Source: Cognatilysobacter segetis
GTDB lineage: Bacteria; Pseudomonadota; Gammaproteobacteria; Xanthomonadales; Xanthomonadaceae
Reading direction: 5' to 3'
DNA: 64,000 nucleotides
Assembly: GCF_004359965.1 (NCBI RefSeq)
Contig: NZ_SMRQ01000019.1
Coordinates: 1-64,000, forward strand
The position numbers were made by a program, and so were the translations under genes. The notes below the pieces were generated by a model. It saw only the letters and a list, made by a program, of their open reading frames with translations, ran no database searches and had not been told where the DNA came from. Below, piece by piece: positions 1-8,019 of the stretch (its first letter is position 1; every line of letters begins with the position of its first letter).

Positions 1-424
1 GCGCCTGCCGCGCATGCGCGTTGGCGATCGCCACCGCGTCCTCGAGGCGCCGGCCCGCCAGCGTCAGCGGTTCGAGCCGCGCGGCCGCGGCGCGGTCGAC
101 CAGCAGGTGCCGCCGCACCGCCGCCGCGTGGCTGTCCGGATCGTCGGGATGGAGCCAGCGTTCGTCGACCAGCCCGACGTCCACGCGCTCCCAGTCCAGC
201 GGCGCGCGCGCCAGGGCGCGCAGCACCGGCGCCATGGACTCGCTCGGCGACAGCAGCAGGCGCGACCGCGGCCGTTGCTGGAGGTCGCGCCGGAGTTCGC
301 CCGCGATCATTACCGCCGCGGCCCAGGTCCAGACGTGGGTATCGCGGTGCAGGTAGAGCTGCGCGCCCGCCGGGAGCGTCCGATGTTCCGTGGCGGGCAC
401 TCCGGGCGGGATGCCGAAGACCAT
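1..424 (-). CDS. pgl: 6-phosphogluconolactonase, N-terminal part (runs off window)
   Basis: This partial gene reads leftward off the window edge; 141 codons are visible from an ATG at 424. It most likely encodes the cytosolic pentose-phosphate and Entner-Doudoroff enzyme that hydrolyses 6-phosphogluconolactone. The visible stretch VDVGLVDERWLHPDDPDSH (about residues 84-102) matches the family's DERW...P.DS signature. The upstream segment LLLSPSESMAPVLRAL sits where the family normally has a glycine-rich LSGGSTP phosphate-binding loop, so that loop is degenerate here, although the fold still looks right. It is divergent from smc, with about 157 bp between the starts. The C-terminus, with the remaining family motifs, lies outside the window, so a catalytically altered SugarP-isomerase/DeoR-fold relative cannot be excluded. 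Confidence 0.75.
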   Translation of the reverse strand, partial: MVFGIPPGVPATEHRTLPAGAQLYLHRDTHVWTWAAAVMIAGELRRDLQQRPRSRLLLSPSESMAPVLRALARAPLDWERVDVGLVDERWLHPDDPDSHAAAVRRHLLVDRAAAARLEPLTLAGRRLEDAVAIANAHARQA

Positions 425-502
425 GCCGGGATCATGACGGCTCGACGCCGCCGGCGCACCCGTTGGGCGGCCCGGCCGGCCGGCGCGGCGTCGCACCGCC
501 GC

Positions 503-508
503 TATACT
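503..508 (+). promoter_or_regulatory. Candidate -10 hexamer upstream of smc
   Basis: TATACT stands out in a very GC-rich 157-bp gap between divergent pgl and smc, 74 bp before the smc ATG. The same hexamer occurs just upstream of the tRNA-Leu gene in this window. I see no convincing -35 at 17 bp, so this is a weak promoter call. Confidence 0.35.
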
Positions 509-581
509 CGCGGGCCGCGCGCCGGCCCACCGGCCGGCGCCCTCCGCGAGCCCTGCGCCGCACCCGAGGTCGCTCCGCCGA

Positions 582-3500
582 ATGCGTCTTTCCACGATCA
601 AGCTGTCGGGCTTCAAGTCGTTCGTCGACCCGACCACCGTCCATCTGTCCGGCAACATGACGGGCGTCGTCGGCCCCAACGGCTGCGGCAAGTCGAACAT
701 CATCGACGCCGTGCGCTGGGTGATGGGCGAGAGCTCGGCCAGCCGCCTGCGCGGCGATTCGCTGACCGACGTGATCTTCGCGGGCTCGTCGGCGCGCAAG
801 CCGGTGTCGCAGGCGATGGTCGAGCTGATCTTCGACAACTCCGACCACACGATCACCGGCGAGTACGCCGCGTTCAACGAGATCTCGATCAAGCGCGTGG
901 TCTCGCGCGACGGCCAGAGCCAGTACTACCTCAACGGCACGAAGTGCCGCCGCCGCGACATCACCGACCTGTTCCTCGGCACCGGCATCGGCCCGCGCAG
1001 CTACTCGATCATCGAGCAGGGCATGATCAGCCAGGTCATCGACGCCAAGCCCGAGGACCTGCGCATGTACCTGGAGGAGGCCGCCGGAATCTCCAAGTAC
1101 AAGGAACGCCGCAAGGAAACGGAAACGCGCATTCGCCACACGCGCGAGAACCTCGACCGCCTGAACGACCTCCGCGAGGAAGTGGGCAAGCAGTTGCAGC
1201 ACCTCGCGCGGCAGGCGAAGCAGGCCGAGCAGTACCAGGCGATCCAGGCCGAGCGCCGCGTCAAGGACGCCGAGTGGAAGGCGCTCGAATTCCGCGCGCT
1301 CGACCGCAAGGTGCAGGCGCAGCGCGAGAAACTGTCGCAGGCCGAGACACGCCTCCAGCAGCTCATCGCCGAACAGCGCGAGGCCGAGCGCCAGCTCGAG
1401 GAAGGCCGCGTCAAGCGCGAGGAAGCCGCCGAGCATCTTTCGCGGGCGCAGGCCGAGAGCTACGAGGTCAGCGGCGCGCTGGCGCGCGTCGAGCAGCAGA
1501 TGCAGCACCAGCGCGAGATGTCGTCCCGGCTGCAGCGCGCCCGCGACGAGGCGCTGGCGCAGCTGTCGGAGATCGCGAACCACATCGGCAGCGACCAGGC
1601 CCGCCTGGATGCGCTGCGCGACGCACTCGAGAACGACGAGCCCCGCCTGGAGATGCTGCGCGAGGAGGAGATCGCGCGCGCCGACGCCTTGCGCGATGCC
1701 GAAACCAAGCTCGGCGACTGGCAGCAGCGCTGGGATGCCCACGCGCGCGCGCAGGCCGAGGCCTCGCGCGCCGCGGACGTGGAGCGGGCCCGCATCGAGG
1801 GGCTCGACCGCATCGCCCTCGACGCGGAACGCCGCCGCGAGGCACTGGCGGCCGAGCGCGCCGGCCTCGACGTCGATGCGCTCGCCGAGGCGGCTTCGTC
1901 GATCGTCGAGCAGCTGGAGACGCAGAAGCTCTCGGTCGACTCGCTGAGCGAGCAGCTCGACGAGCGCAAGCAGGCGGTCTCCGCATTGCAGGAGCGCCAG
2001 CGCGAATCGCAGGCGCAGCTGGCGGATGTCCGCAAGGCGACGCAGGCCGCGCGCGGCCGGCTTTCCGGGCTTGAAGCCCTGCAGGCCGCGGCGCTGGGCC
2101 AGGAGCAGGGCCGCGCGATGGAATGGCTGCGGGCGCATGGCCTGCAGGACGCGTCGCGCGTTGGCGAATCCCTCGATGTCGACGCCGGCTGGGAAACCGC
2201 CGTCGAGACCGCGTTGGGACAGTTGATCGAAGGCGTGCTGGTCGACCGGCCCGAATCGCTCGCGACGGCGCTCGATGCGCTCGGCGAGGGGAGGCTGGCG
2301 CTCGTCGCGCGTGACGGCGGTGATGCCGCCTATCCATCGACGTCACTGGCCTCGCGCGTGCGCGGCCCGGCCGCGATCCGCGCGATGCTCGCCCGCGTGC
2401 ATGGGGCGGACGACGTCGCCTCCGCGCTCGCGATGATTTCCGGTCTTCCGGCCGGCGACCTGGTCATCACGCGATCGGGCGAGCGACTCGGCGCCGGCTG
2501 GGTGCAGGTCGTGCGCGCGAGCGCCGCGACGCAGGGCGCGCTGCTGCGCGAGCGCGAGATCCAGTCGCTGCGGTCGGAGATCGACGGCCTCGTGCTGCGC
2601 GAGCGCGAACTCGACGCGCTGTTGATCGAGCTTCGCGACCAGGTGCTGGTCGCCGAGCAGCACCGTGAGGACGCTCAGCGCGGCCTGTACATGGCGCATC
2701 GCGCGGTCAGCGAGCTGGGCGGGCAGCTGCAGAGCCAGCAGGGCAAGGTCGACGCCGCGCGCGGTCGCATCGAGCGCATCGACGCCGAACTCGCGCAGCT
2801 GGCCGAAACGCTGGAGTCCGCGCGCGAGCAGTCGCGGCTGGCGCGCTCGAACCAGGAGGACGCGGTCGTCCGCATGTCCGAGCTGGAGGACACGCGCGGC
2901 GAGCTGGAGAACGAACGTCGCCGCTTTACCGAGATGCGCGACGGCGCGCGGAATGCCGCGCGCGAGGCCCGCGATGCGGCGCACGCGCTTGCGCTCACGG
3001 TCGAGTCGCAGCGCGCTCAGCTGGCCGGCCTGACGCAGGCCCTGGACCGCATGACCGGGCAGCGCGGGCAACTCGATTCCCGCCTGGGCGAGCTCGCCGC
3101 GCAGCTCGCGGACGGCGACGCGCCGGTGCGCGAGCTCGAGGAGCAGCGCCAGGTCGCGCTCGAGCAGCGTGTGCTGGCCGAGCAGAAGCTGACCGCCGCG
3201 CGGACCGCGCTCGACGGCATCGACCATGAACTGCGCGGCTTCGAGCTCATCCGCCAGCAACGCGACGAACAGGCGCTGCAGCAGCGCGAGGCCATCGGCC
3301 AGCGCCGGCTGGAGCAGCAGGCGCTCGCGCTCAAGGCCGAGCAGCTCTCGGTCGCGGTCGCCGAGGCCGGCTTCATCCTCGACGAGGTGACCGCGACGCT
3401 GACGGACGAGATGGAGCCGCAGGTGTGGGAGCGGACCGTCGCCGAACTCGACGCCCGGCTGCGCCGGCTCGAGCCGGTCAACCTCGCCGCGATCGCGGAA

Positions 3501-4085
3501 CACGCCGAGGCCGCGCAGCGCAAGGACTACCTCGACGCGCAGGACATCGACCTGCGCACGGCGCTGGAGACGCTCGAGGACGCGATCCGCAAGATCGACC
3601 GCGAAACGCGGGGCCGCTTCAAGGACACCTTCGACCGCGTCAATTCCGGCATGCAGGAGCTGTATCCGCGCCTGTTCGGCGGCGGTCATGCCTACCTCGA
3701 ACTCACCGGCGAGGACCTGCTCGACACCGGCGTCGCGATCATGGCGCGCCCGCCGGGCAAGCGCGTCTCCAACATCTCGCTGCTCTCCGGCGGCGAGAAG
3801 GCGATGACCGCGGTCGCGCTCGTGTTCGCGATCTTCCGCCTGAATCCGGCGCCGTTCTGCCTGCTCGACGAGGTCGACGCACCGCTCGACGAGGCCAACG
3901 TGGGCCGGTTCACGGCGATGGTCAACGAGATGAGCGAGCAGGTACAGTTCCTGTTCGTCACCCACAACAAGGTCACGATGGAGGCCGCGCGGCAGCTCAT
4001 GGGCGTGACCATGCGCGAGCCGGGCGTGAGCCGCCTCGTGTCCGTCGACCTCGCCGAAGCCGCGCGCCTCGCCGGCGCCGCCTGA
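582..4085 (+). CDS. smc: Chromosome segregation ATPase SMC
   Basis: A full-length 1167-residue SMC protein, the condensin subunit that compacts and separates sister chromosomes. The N-terminal ATPase half carries Walker A GPNGCGKSN at residues 31-39. Two long heptad-rich coiled-coil arms flank a hinge at roughly residues 500-650. The C-terminal head carries the ABC signature LSGGEKA (about 1067-1073) and Walker B LLDEVDAPLDEAN (about 1093-1105). Length and architecture are typical of bacterial SMC rather than MukB. It is followed 16 bp later by zipA, so chromosome segregation and division genes are probably co-transcribed. The usual partners scpA and scpB are not in the window. No frameshift or missing motif was seen. 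Confidence 0.97.
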   Translation: MRLSTIKLSGFKSFVDPTTVHLSGNMTGVVGPNGCGKSNIIDAVRWVMGESSASRLRGDSLTDVIFAGSSARKPVSQAMVELIFDNSDHTITGEYAAFNEISIKRVVSRDGQSQYYLNGTKCRRRDITDLFLGTGIGPRSYSIIEQGMISQVIDAKPEDLRMYLEEAAGISKYKERRKETETRIRHTRENLDRLNDLREEVGKQLQHLARQAKQAEQYQAIQAERRVKDAEWKALEFRALDRKVQAQREKLSQAETRLQQLIAEQREAERQLEEGRVKREEAAEHLSRAQAESYEVSGALARVEQQMQHQREMSSRLQRARDEALAQLSEIANHIGSDQARLDALRDALENDEPRLEMLREEEIARADALRDAETKLGDWQQRWDAHARAQAEASRAADVERARIEGLDRIALDAERRREALAAERAGLDVDALAEAASSIVEQLETQKLSVDSLSEQLDERKQAVSALQERQRESQAQLADVRKATQAARGRLSGLEALQAAALGQEQGRAMEWLRAHGLQDASRVGESLDVDAGWETAVETALGQLIEGVLVDRPESLATALDALGEGRLALVARDGGDAAYPSTSLASRVRGPAAIRAMLARVHGADDVASALAMISGLPAGDLVITRSGERLGAGWVQVVRASAATQGALLREREIQSLRSEIDGLVLRERELDALLIELRDQVLVAEQHREDAQRGLYMAHRAVSELGGQLQSQQGKVDAARGRIERIDAELAQLAETLESAREQSRLARSNQEDAVVRMSELEDTRGELENERRRFTEMRDGARNAAREARDAAHALALTVESQRAQLAGLTQALDRMTGQRGQLDSRLGELAAQLADGDAPVRELEEQRQVALEQRVLAEQKLTAARTALDGIDHELRGFELIRQQRDEQALQQREAIGQRRLEQQALALKAEQLSVAVAEAGFILDEVTATLTDEMEPQVWERTVAELDARLRRLEPVNLAAIAEHAEAAQRKDYLDAQDIDLRTALETLEDAIRKIDRETRGRFKDTFDRVNSGMQELYPRLFGGGHAYLELTGEDLLDTGVAIMARPPGKRVSNISLLSGGEKAMTAVALVFAIFRLNPAPFCLLDEVDAPLDEANVGRFTAMVNEMSEQVQFLFVTHNKVTMEAARQLMGVTMREPGVSRLVSVDLAEAARLAGAA

Positions 4086-4101
4086 CGCCCAGGAGCACAC
4101 G

Positions 4102-4832
4102 ATGTCGAGTATTTCGGACCAAACGATGCTGCGCGTGTGGATCCTGATCGCAGGCGTGGTGCTGGTCGCCGCGATCATGTTCTTCGGCCGGCCGCGCCGC
4201 CCGGGGCAGGGCCGGCGCGTCGCGCGAGGGGAGGGCGGCCGGGTCGAGCCGACGCTCGGCGAGCAGCTCCAGGCCGAACTCGCCACGGACGACGCACCCG
4301 CCGAGCCCTCGCAGGAGTCGCTCGACCTGCAGCCCCGCGGCGGCGCTGCGACGGACGAGCTCGGCAAGCGCACCACCGAGGAGTTCGACAAGATCGTGAC
4401 GCTGTACCTCGCGGCGCGCGCCGGGCAGCTGCTGCACGGGCCCGACATCGTGGTCGCGGCGGAAAGGCCGGGCTCGACTACGGCCACATGGGCGTGTTCC
4501 ATCGGCTCGTCGAGGGGCATCCCGAGCGCGGGCCGGTCTTCAGTGTCGCCAACATCATGAAGCCCGGCAGCTTCGACATGGCGAACATCCAGTCGCTGCA
4601 GACGCCGGCGATCGCGTTCTTCCTGACGCTGCCCGCGCCGGTCTCGGCGCTGGATGCGTGGGACACGATGCTGCCGACCGCGCAGCGCATGGCCGAGTTG
4701 CTCGACGGCGTGGTGCTGGACGAGCAGCGCAACGCGATCGGTCGCCAGCGCATCGCGCACATCCGCGACGAGCTGCGTGCATACGACCGGCAGCGCGAGG
4801 CGCCGCCGCTGACCCGCCCGACGCGTTGGTGA
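4102..4832 (+). pseudogene. zipA: Cell division protein ZipA, frameshifted
   Basis: ZipA tethers FtsZ to the inner membrane at the division site. The N-terminal frame starts at 4102 after an AGGAG ribosome site. It has the short N-terminal membrane anchor (WILIAGVVLVAAIMFF), a charged linker, and the beginning of the FtsZ-binding domain up to GPDIVVAAE. The rest of that domain (KAGLDYGHMGVFHRLVEG... to TLPAPVSALDAWDTMLPTAQRM) continues in another frame and ends at 4832. The two frames join if one A is added to the AAA run at 4463-4465, restoring VVAAEKAGL. Everything else is intact and of normal length. Because ZipA is normally essential and the indel is in a homopolymer, a sequencing or assembly error is at least as likely as a real mutation. 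Translated as written, the protein ends at 4560 with 152 residues. Confidence 0.88.
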
Positions 4833-4895
4833 CCGGCGACGGCGCGATCACGGTTCGGCGCTAGACTCGGTCCGTCTCTTAGGGAGGCGGCCGAC

Positions 4896-5090
4896 ATGCC
4901 CGACATCGGACTCCATCGTTCGCGCCACGACCGCATGATCGCGGGCGTGCTGGGCGGCGTCGCGCGTCGCTACGGCTGGAACTCGACGCTGCTGCGCGTC
5001 ATCTACGTGCTCGTGTCGCTGCTCTCGGCGGCGTTCCCGGGCATACTCGTCTACCTGATCGCCTGGCTGCTGATGCCGGAGAGCGACTGA
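4896..5090 (+). CDS. PspC-domain small membrane protein
   Basis: This 64-residue protein is almost entirely a PspC domain. It opens with a basic stretch (HRSRHDRMIAGVLGGVARRYGWN), the usual PspC entry, followed by a hydrophobic transmembrane span, LLRVIYVLVSLLSAAFPGILVYLIAWLLMP. PspC proteins sense or regulate envelope stress, and stand-alone short copies without other psp genes are common and mostly of unknown role. A strong ribosome site AGGGAGG (4881-4887) fixes the start. It lies six bases before the next membrane-protein gene, so the two are likely co-expressed. No pspA or pspB is visible nearby. Confidence 0.85.
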   Translation: MPDIGLHRSRHDRMIAGVLGGVARRYGWNSTLLRVIYVLVSLLSAAFPGILVYLIAWLLMPESD

Positions 5091-5096
5091 GCCGCG

Positions 5097-5612
5097 ATGC
5101 GCGATGAAGGGGCGGACACCCCGGCATCCGCGCGGGTCGAGGCCGTGGCCCGACGTGCACTGGTCGCGCTCGGGATGCTGTGGACGCTGCCGAACACCGC
5201 CGTCGGGCTGCTGCTCGGTGCGGTCGGGCTCGCGTTCGGCGCGCGCCCGCAGTGGCGCCGGCAGGAGCTTGCCTGCGTGTTCCATGCGTGGCCCTGGGGC
5301 CCCGGCGGCGCGCTCACGCTCGGCAACGTGATCCTGCACACCGGCGCCGACCTCGACGTCGCCTGCGTGACCTATGCGCACGCGGCCGGGCTGCACGTCG
5401 AGGCGCCCGTCCAGCTCGCGGCCCATGAGCGCGCGCACGTCTACCAGTACCTCGTGCTCGGCCCGCTCTTCCTGCCCGTCTACCTCGTCTGTGGCGGCAT
5501 CGGCGTGCGCAACCGGTTCGAGCGCGCCGCGGACCGCTATGCCGCGACGGGGCGCGGCTGGTGGCCCTGGCCGACGCCGCCGATGTCCGTGCGCAACGCC
5601 GACGAACGGTGA
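5097..5612 (+). CDS. Small membrane protein with HExxH motif, possible metallopeptidase relative
   Basis: Function not recognised. The 171-residue protein has a hydrophobic N-terminal segment (about residues 21-48), a soluble middle, and a second hydrophobic segment (about 117-134). Residues 110-114 read HERAH, a match to the zinc-binding HExxH motif, followed by a hydrophobic helix and then ERAAD at 142-146. An ExxxD/ExxAD motif after HExxH is how M48 peptidases supply their third zinc ligand, but the spacing here (about 30 residues) is short and the protein is half the size of a normal M48 enzyme. It could be a minimal peptidase or a non-catalytic structural relative. It follows the PspC gene by six bases. 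Confidence 0.6.
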   Translation: MRDEGADTPASARVEAVARRALVALGMLWTLPNTAVGLLLGAVGLAFGARPQWRRQELACVFHAWPWGPGGALTLGNVILHTGADLDVACVTYAHAAGLHVEAPVQLAAHERAHVYQYLVLGPLFLPVYLVCGGIGVRNRFERAADRYAATGRGWWPWPTPPMSVRNADER

Positions 5613-5687
5613 TCAGCGGATTCGTTGCAGCGGTAACGTCGATTGCACAGGGGGCTGCTGCGTCGCGTCGCGACACGGAGGGCAGCA

Positions 5688-5939
5688 ATGGACTTCAAGG
5701 CTTACCGACGACCCGACGGCGCGTACGTGCTCGTACCGGATTGCCTGGTCGCTTCCCGCGATGCGCAGGCGCGGCACGGTCCGCTCGTGCTCGTCGCGCG
5801 CTTCGACGCACCATGCCCGGCGGAGGATCCCGTCTGGAATCGCGTGCTCGGCGACCTCGACCGCCAGTCGTACGCGGTCGTCCGGCGGGAGACCGGTGAG
5901 CAGCTGCTGCGCCTGGCCACGGTGTCGGAACTGGTCTGA
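5688..5939 (+). CDS. Hypothetical protein
   Basis: A short protein of 83 residues (MDFKAYRRPDGAYVLVP...), soluble, with no signal peptide, membrane span or motif that I recognise. The start at 5688 is preceded by GGAGGG at 5677-5682, a good ribosome site at normal distance, so I prefer it to an in-frame start further upstream. A mixed beta-rich sequence with several charged residues suggests a small globular domain. It sits between the HExxH membrane-protein gene and a tRNA on the other strand. No function is assigned. Confidence 0.65.
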   Translation: MDFKAYRRPDGAYVLVPDCLVASRDAQARHGPLVLVARFDAPCPAEDPVWNRVLGDLDRQSYAVVRRETGEQLLRLATVSELV

Positions 5940-5970
5940 GCGCGGCGCGTGAACCCGGCGGCGCAACGAG

Positions 5971-5993
5971 AAAGCCCCGTCGTCGCGGGGCTT
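5971..5993 (-). terminator. Hairpin terminator after tRNA-Leu
   Basis: AGCCCCG (5973-5979) and CGGGGCT (5986-5992) form a seven-pair stem with a six-base loop. Read on the minus strand it lies just after the tRNA CCA end and is followed by TTTCTC. Read the other way it could also stop transcription of the small gene ending at 5939, although without a U-run on that side. Confidence 0.6.
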
Positions 5994-5994
5994 C

Positions 5995-6081
5995 TGGTGC
6001 CGGAAGTGGGACTCGAACCCACACGCTTTTAAGGGCGGCGGATTTTGAGTCCGCTGCGTCTACCGATTCCGCCATTCCGGC
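5995..6081 (-). tRNA. tRNA-Leu (anticodon CAA)
   Basis: The minus strand folds into an 87-base tRNA. The acceptor arm is GCCGGAA paired with TTCCGGC, followed by the discriminator A and an encoded CCA. The anticodon stem GCGGA/TCCGC encloses the loop CTCAAAA, giving anticodon CAA (reads UUG). There is an extended class II variable arm and a canonical T-loop TTCGAGTC. The hexamer TATACT (minus strand, 6092-6097) sits about ten bases before the 5' end and is a likely -10 promoter element. The gene is single, not part of a tRNA array, and no integrated element is seen at its 3' end. Confidence 0.95.
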
Positions 6082-6134
6082 GCGGACGCGAAGTATAGCC
6101 GCGGTCAAATGCGCCGGCGCGCGGTCTGGCCCGC

Positions 6135-6728
6135 TTACGCGGCCTCGTCCGTTTCGAGCGTGCGGTCGTTGCGGACGTACCACTCGCCCTCGCTGGGCGC
6201 GAACGTCGAGCAGCACTGCATCTCGGCCTTGTAGATATGCAGCGAGATGGCGACGCGATCGTCGCTGGCGTTCCGGATGGTGTGGTACTCGTGCGGCGGA
6301 ATCAGGCTGCCCGCGCTGCCCGGACCGGCCTGGATGCCGCCGGCGGGGCGGAAGCGGAACCGCTCGCCGTCACGCTCCAGCAGCTCGTACTGCGTGATGT
6401 CGAGCTCGCCGTCCCACACGCCTTCGACGCACCAGAGGCCCGAGTGGTCGTGCACCGGGGTGCCCTGGCCGGGCCCCCACGTCATGGCGACGACGCTGTA
6501 GCCGTGCAGCGGGCTGCGGTAGAGCTCGCGCCGCGCGTAGTGGTCGCTGATGGGCTCGTAGACGCAGGCGGGCAACTCGACCTCGCGGTCGCGGATGAGT
6601 TCGCACAGCGCCTGGCGCACGGCGCGCGTGACCGACTGGCAGTCCCCGCGCGACACCGCGGCGTCGAGCGACGCGATCATCTTGTCGTGGCCGGGAAACG
6701 AGACGTCGGGGAGAGCGGCGGCGTTCAT
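6135..6728 (-). CDS. Cysteine dioxygenase
   Basis: A 197-residue cupin of the cysteine dioxygenase family (PF05995 type), a non-heme iron enzyme that oxidises cysteine to cysteine sulfinate. The iron-binding His93-x-His95 is in TPVHDHSGLW, and a third histidine (His146 or His149) is in PPHEYH. By my alignment from memory with mammalian CDO, Arg66 takes the substrate-carboxylate position, Cys100 lies five residues after the second histidine like Cys93, and Tyr166 (LHIY) matches Tyr157. Having both Arg and Cys favours true cysteine dioxygenase over 3-mercaptopropionate dioxygenase. Its ATG overlaps the stop of the upstream acyltransferase gene (ATGA), so the two are translationally coupled. Confidence 0.85.
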   Translation of the reverse strand: MNAAALPDVSFPGHDKMIASLDAAVSRGDCQSVTRAVRQALCELIRDREVELPACVYEPISDHYARRELYRSPLHGYSVVAMTWGPGQGTPVHDHSGLWCVEGVWDGELDITQYELLERDGERFRFRPAGGIQAGPGSAGSLIPPHEYHTIRNASDDRVAISLHIYKAEMQCCSTFAPSEGEWYVRNDRTLETDEAA

Positions 6729-7894
6729 GCGTCGATTCTAGCCCCGGCGGTCCGCGGCGTCCGCAGCGTGTCGAGGAAACCGCCCACTGCGGGCCCGAAA
6801 CGGGCGAAATCCACGAGGAACGCGTCGTGGCCCTGCGGCGATTCCAGCGGCAGGAAGCGCGCGTCGGTGCCGCCCTGAGCGAGGCCCGCGGCGATTTCCT
6901 CCTGCTGCTGCAGCGGGAAGAGGATGTCCGTCTGCACGCCGATGACCAGCGCCTTCCCGAGCGGGATCGAGGCGAGCGCGGCCAGCGTGTCCGTGTGGCT
7001 GTCGCCGCAGCGGCCTGCGCAGTAGTCGCCGATGTCGAACCAGTCCATCGCACGGCTCAGGTAGAGGTAGCAGTTCGGGTCGAAACGGCGCACGAAGCGG
7101 CGCGCATGCGCCTCCAGGTAGCTCTCGACCTCGAACTCTAGGCCGAACGGATCCTCGCCCGCACGGTCGGACTCGAGCCGCACGCGGCCGAATCGGCCGT
7201 CCCACTCCAGCGCGGAGCGGTACGTGATGACGCCGAGCTTGCGCGCCATCCGCATGCCCGATTCCGGATAGGTCGCGTCGTCGTAGCGCCCGCCGTTCCA
7301 GCTCGGGTCGAGGCGGATCGCCTCGCGCTGCAGCGAACGGATCGCGATCGAGAACGGCAGCGCGCGGGCGGCCCCGGAGATGTTGACGTGGTGGCGGGCG
7401 AGGCCGGGATGCCGCTGGAGGAAGGCGAGGGCGACCATGCCGCCCATCGAGTTGCCGATGACGCAGGCCAGTTGCCCGATCCCGAGCGCACGCACGACGT
7501 GTGCGGCGGCATCGGCGCAGTCCTCGACCGACAGCGGCGGAAACTCGAGCCGGTACGGCCCGCTGCCGTCCGGCAGGGGGGAGGCCGGCCCCGTCGACCC
7601 CTTGCAGCTGCCGAGCGTGTTGACGCAGATGACGTGCCAGCGATCGGTATCGATCGGCTTTCCCGGGCCCAGCATCGCTTCCCACCAGCCGGGCGTGGGA
7701 TCCGCAGGACTCGACGCGGCATGCGCGTCCGGCGACAGGCCGGTGAGGATCAGGATCGCGTTGTCGCCGGCGGCGTCGAGCTCGCCCCAGGTCTCGTACG
7801 CCATGCGGGCGCCGTGCAGTTCGCCGCCGCGCTTCATCGGGAACGGCGAGGGCAGGTCGACGAAGCGCGATCCCGGCGGGATGAATTCGGTCAT
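6725..7894 (-). CDS. cysX: MetX-family O-acyltransferase, probable serine O-succinyltransferase
   Basis: A 389-residue alpha/beta hydrolase of the homoserine O-acyltransferase (MetX) family. The nucleophile elbow is GNSMGG with Ser149; the C-terminal part has VQTDILFP and SPQGHDAF, which carry the other triad residues. It shares the start MTEFIPPG and the segment TGLSPDAHAASS with xanthomonad members that, from the literature I recall, acylate serine with succinyl-CoA for cysteine synthesis rather than homoserine. I infer that activity; homoserine O-acetyl- or O-succinyltransferase is the alternative. The start at 7894 is chosen for family similarity; an ATG at 7906 would add four residues. 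It is the first gene of an operon with cysteine dioxygenase, so synthesis and oxidation of cysteine would be co-expressed. Confidence 0.85.
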   Translation of the reverse strand: MTEFIPPGSRFVDLPSPFPMKRGGELHGARMAYETWGELDAAGDNAILILTGLSPDAHAASSPADPTPGWWEAMLGPGKPIDTDRWHVICVNTLGSCKGSTGPASPLPDGSGPYRLEFPPLSVEDCADAAAHVVRALGIGQLACVIGNSMGGMVALAFLQRHPGLARHHVNISGAARALPFSIAIRSLQREAIRLDPSWNGGRYDDATYPESGMRMARKLGVITYRSALEWDGRFGRVRLESDRAGEDPFGLEFEVESYLEAHARRFVRRFDPNCYLYLSRAMDWFDIGDYCAGRCGDSHTDTLAALASIPLGKALVIGVQTDILFPLQQQEEIAAGLAQGGTDARFLPLESPQGHDAFLVDFARFGPAVGGFLDTLRTPRTAGARIDA

Positions 7895-8019
7895 GGCGAG
7901 GTCCATTGCACGGGCGCAATTGTGCCTGCCCGCGGCCGCCGGGCGCCAAACGGCCGCTTGAACCGGCGCTACACGCGGCGGGTTGCAGAGTGGGGTTCCA
8001 TTCCAGAAGGAGCAGGGCC

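Noticed and set aside
432-2138. Large minus-strand open frame opposite smc
   Set aside because: Antisense shadow of smc coiled coil with repeated Leu/Ala/Arg; no ribosome site or domain.
2343-4760. 805-codon minus-strand frame opposite smc and zipA
   Set aside because: Covers two conserved plus-strand genes and shows no domain similarity.
7906-8019. N-terminal extension of the glycine-zipper protein from an ATG at 7906
   Set aside because: The extension overlaps the divergent acyltransferase promoter region and has no similarity; the GTG at 8020 has a strong ribosome site.
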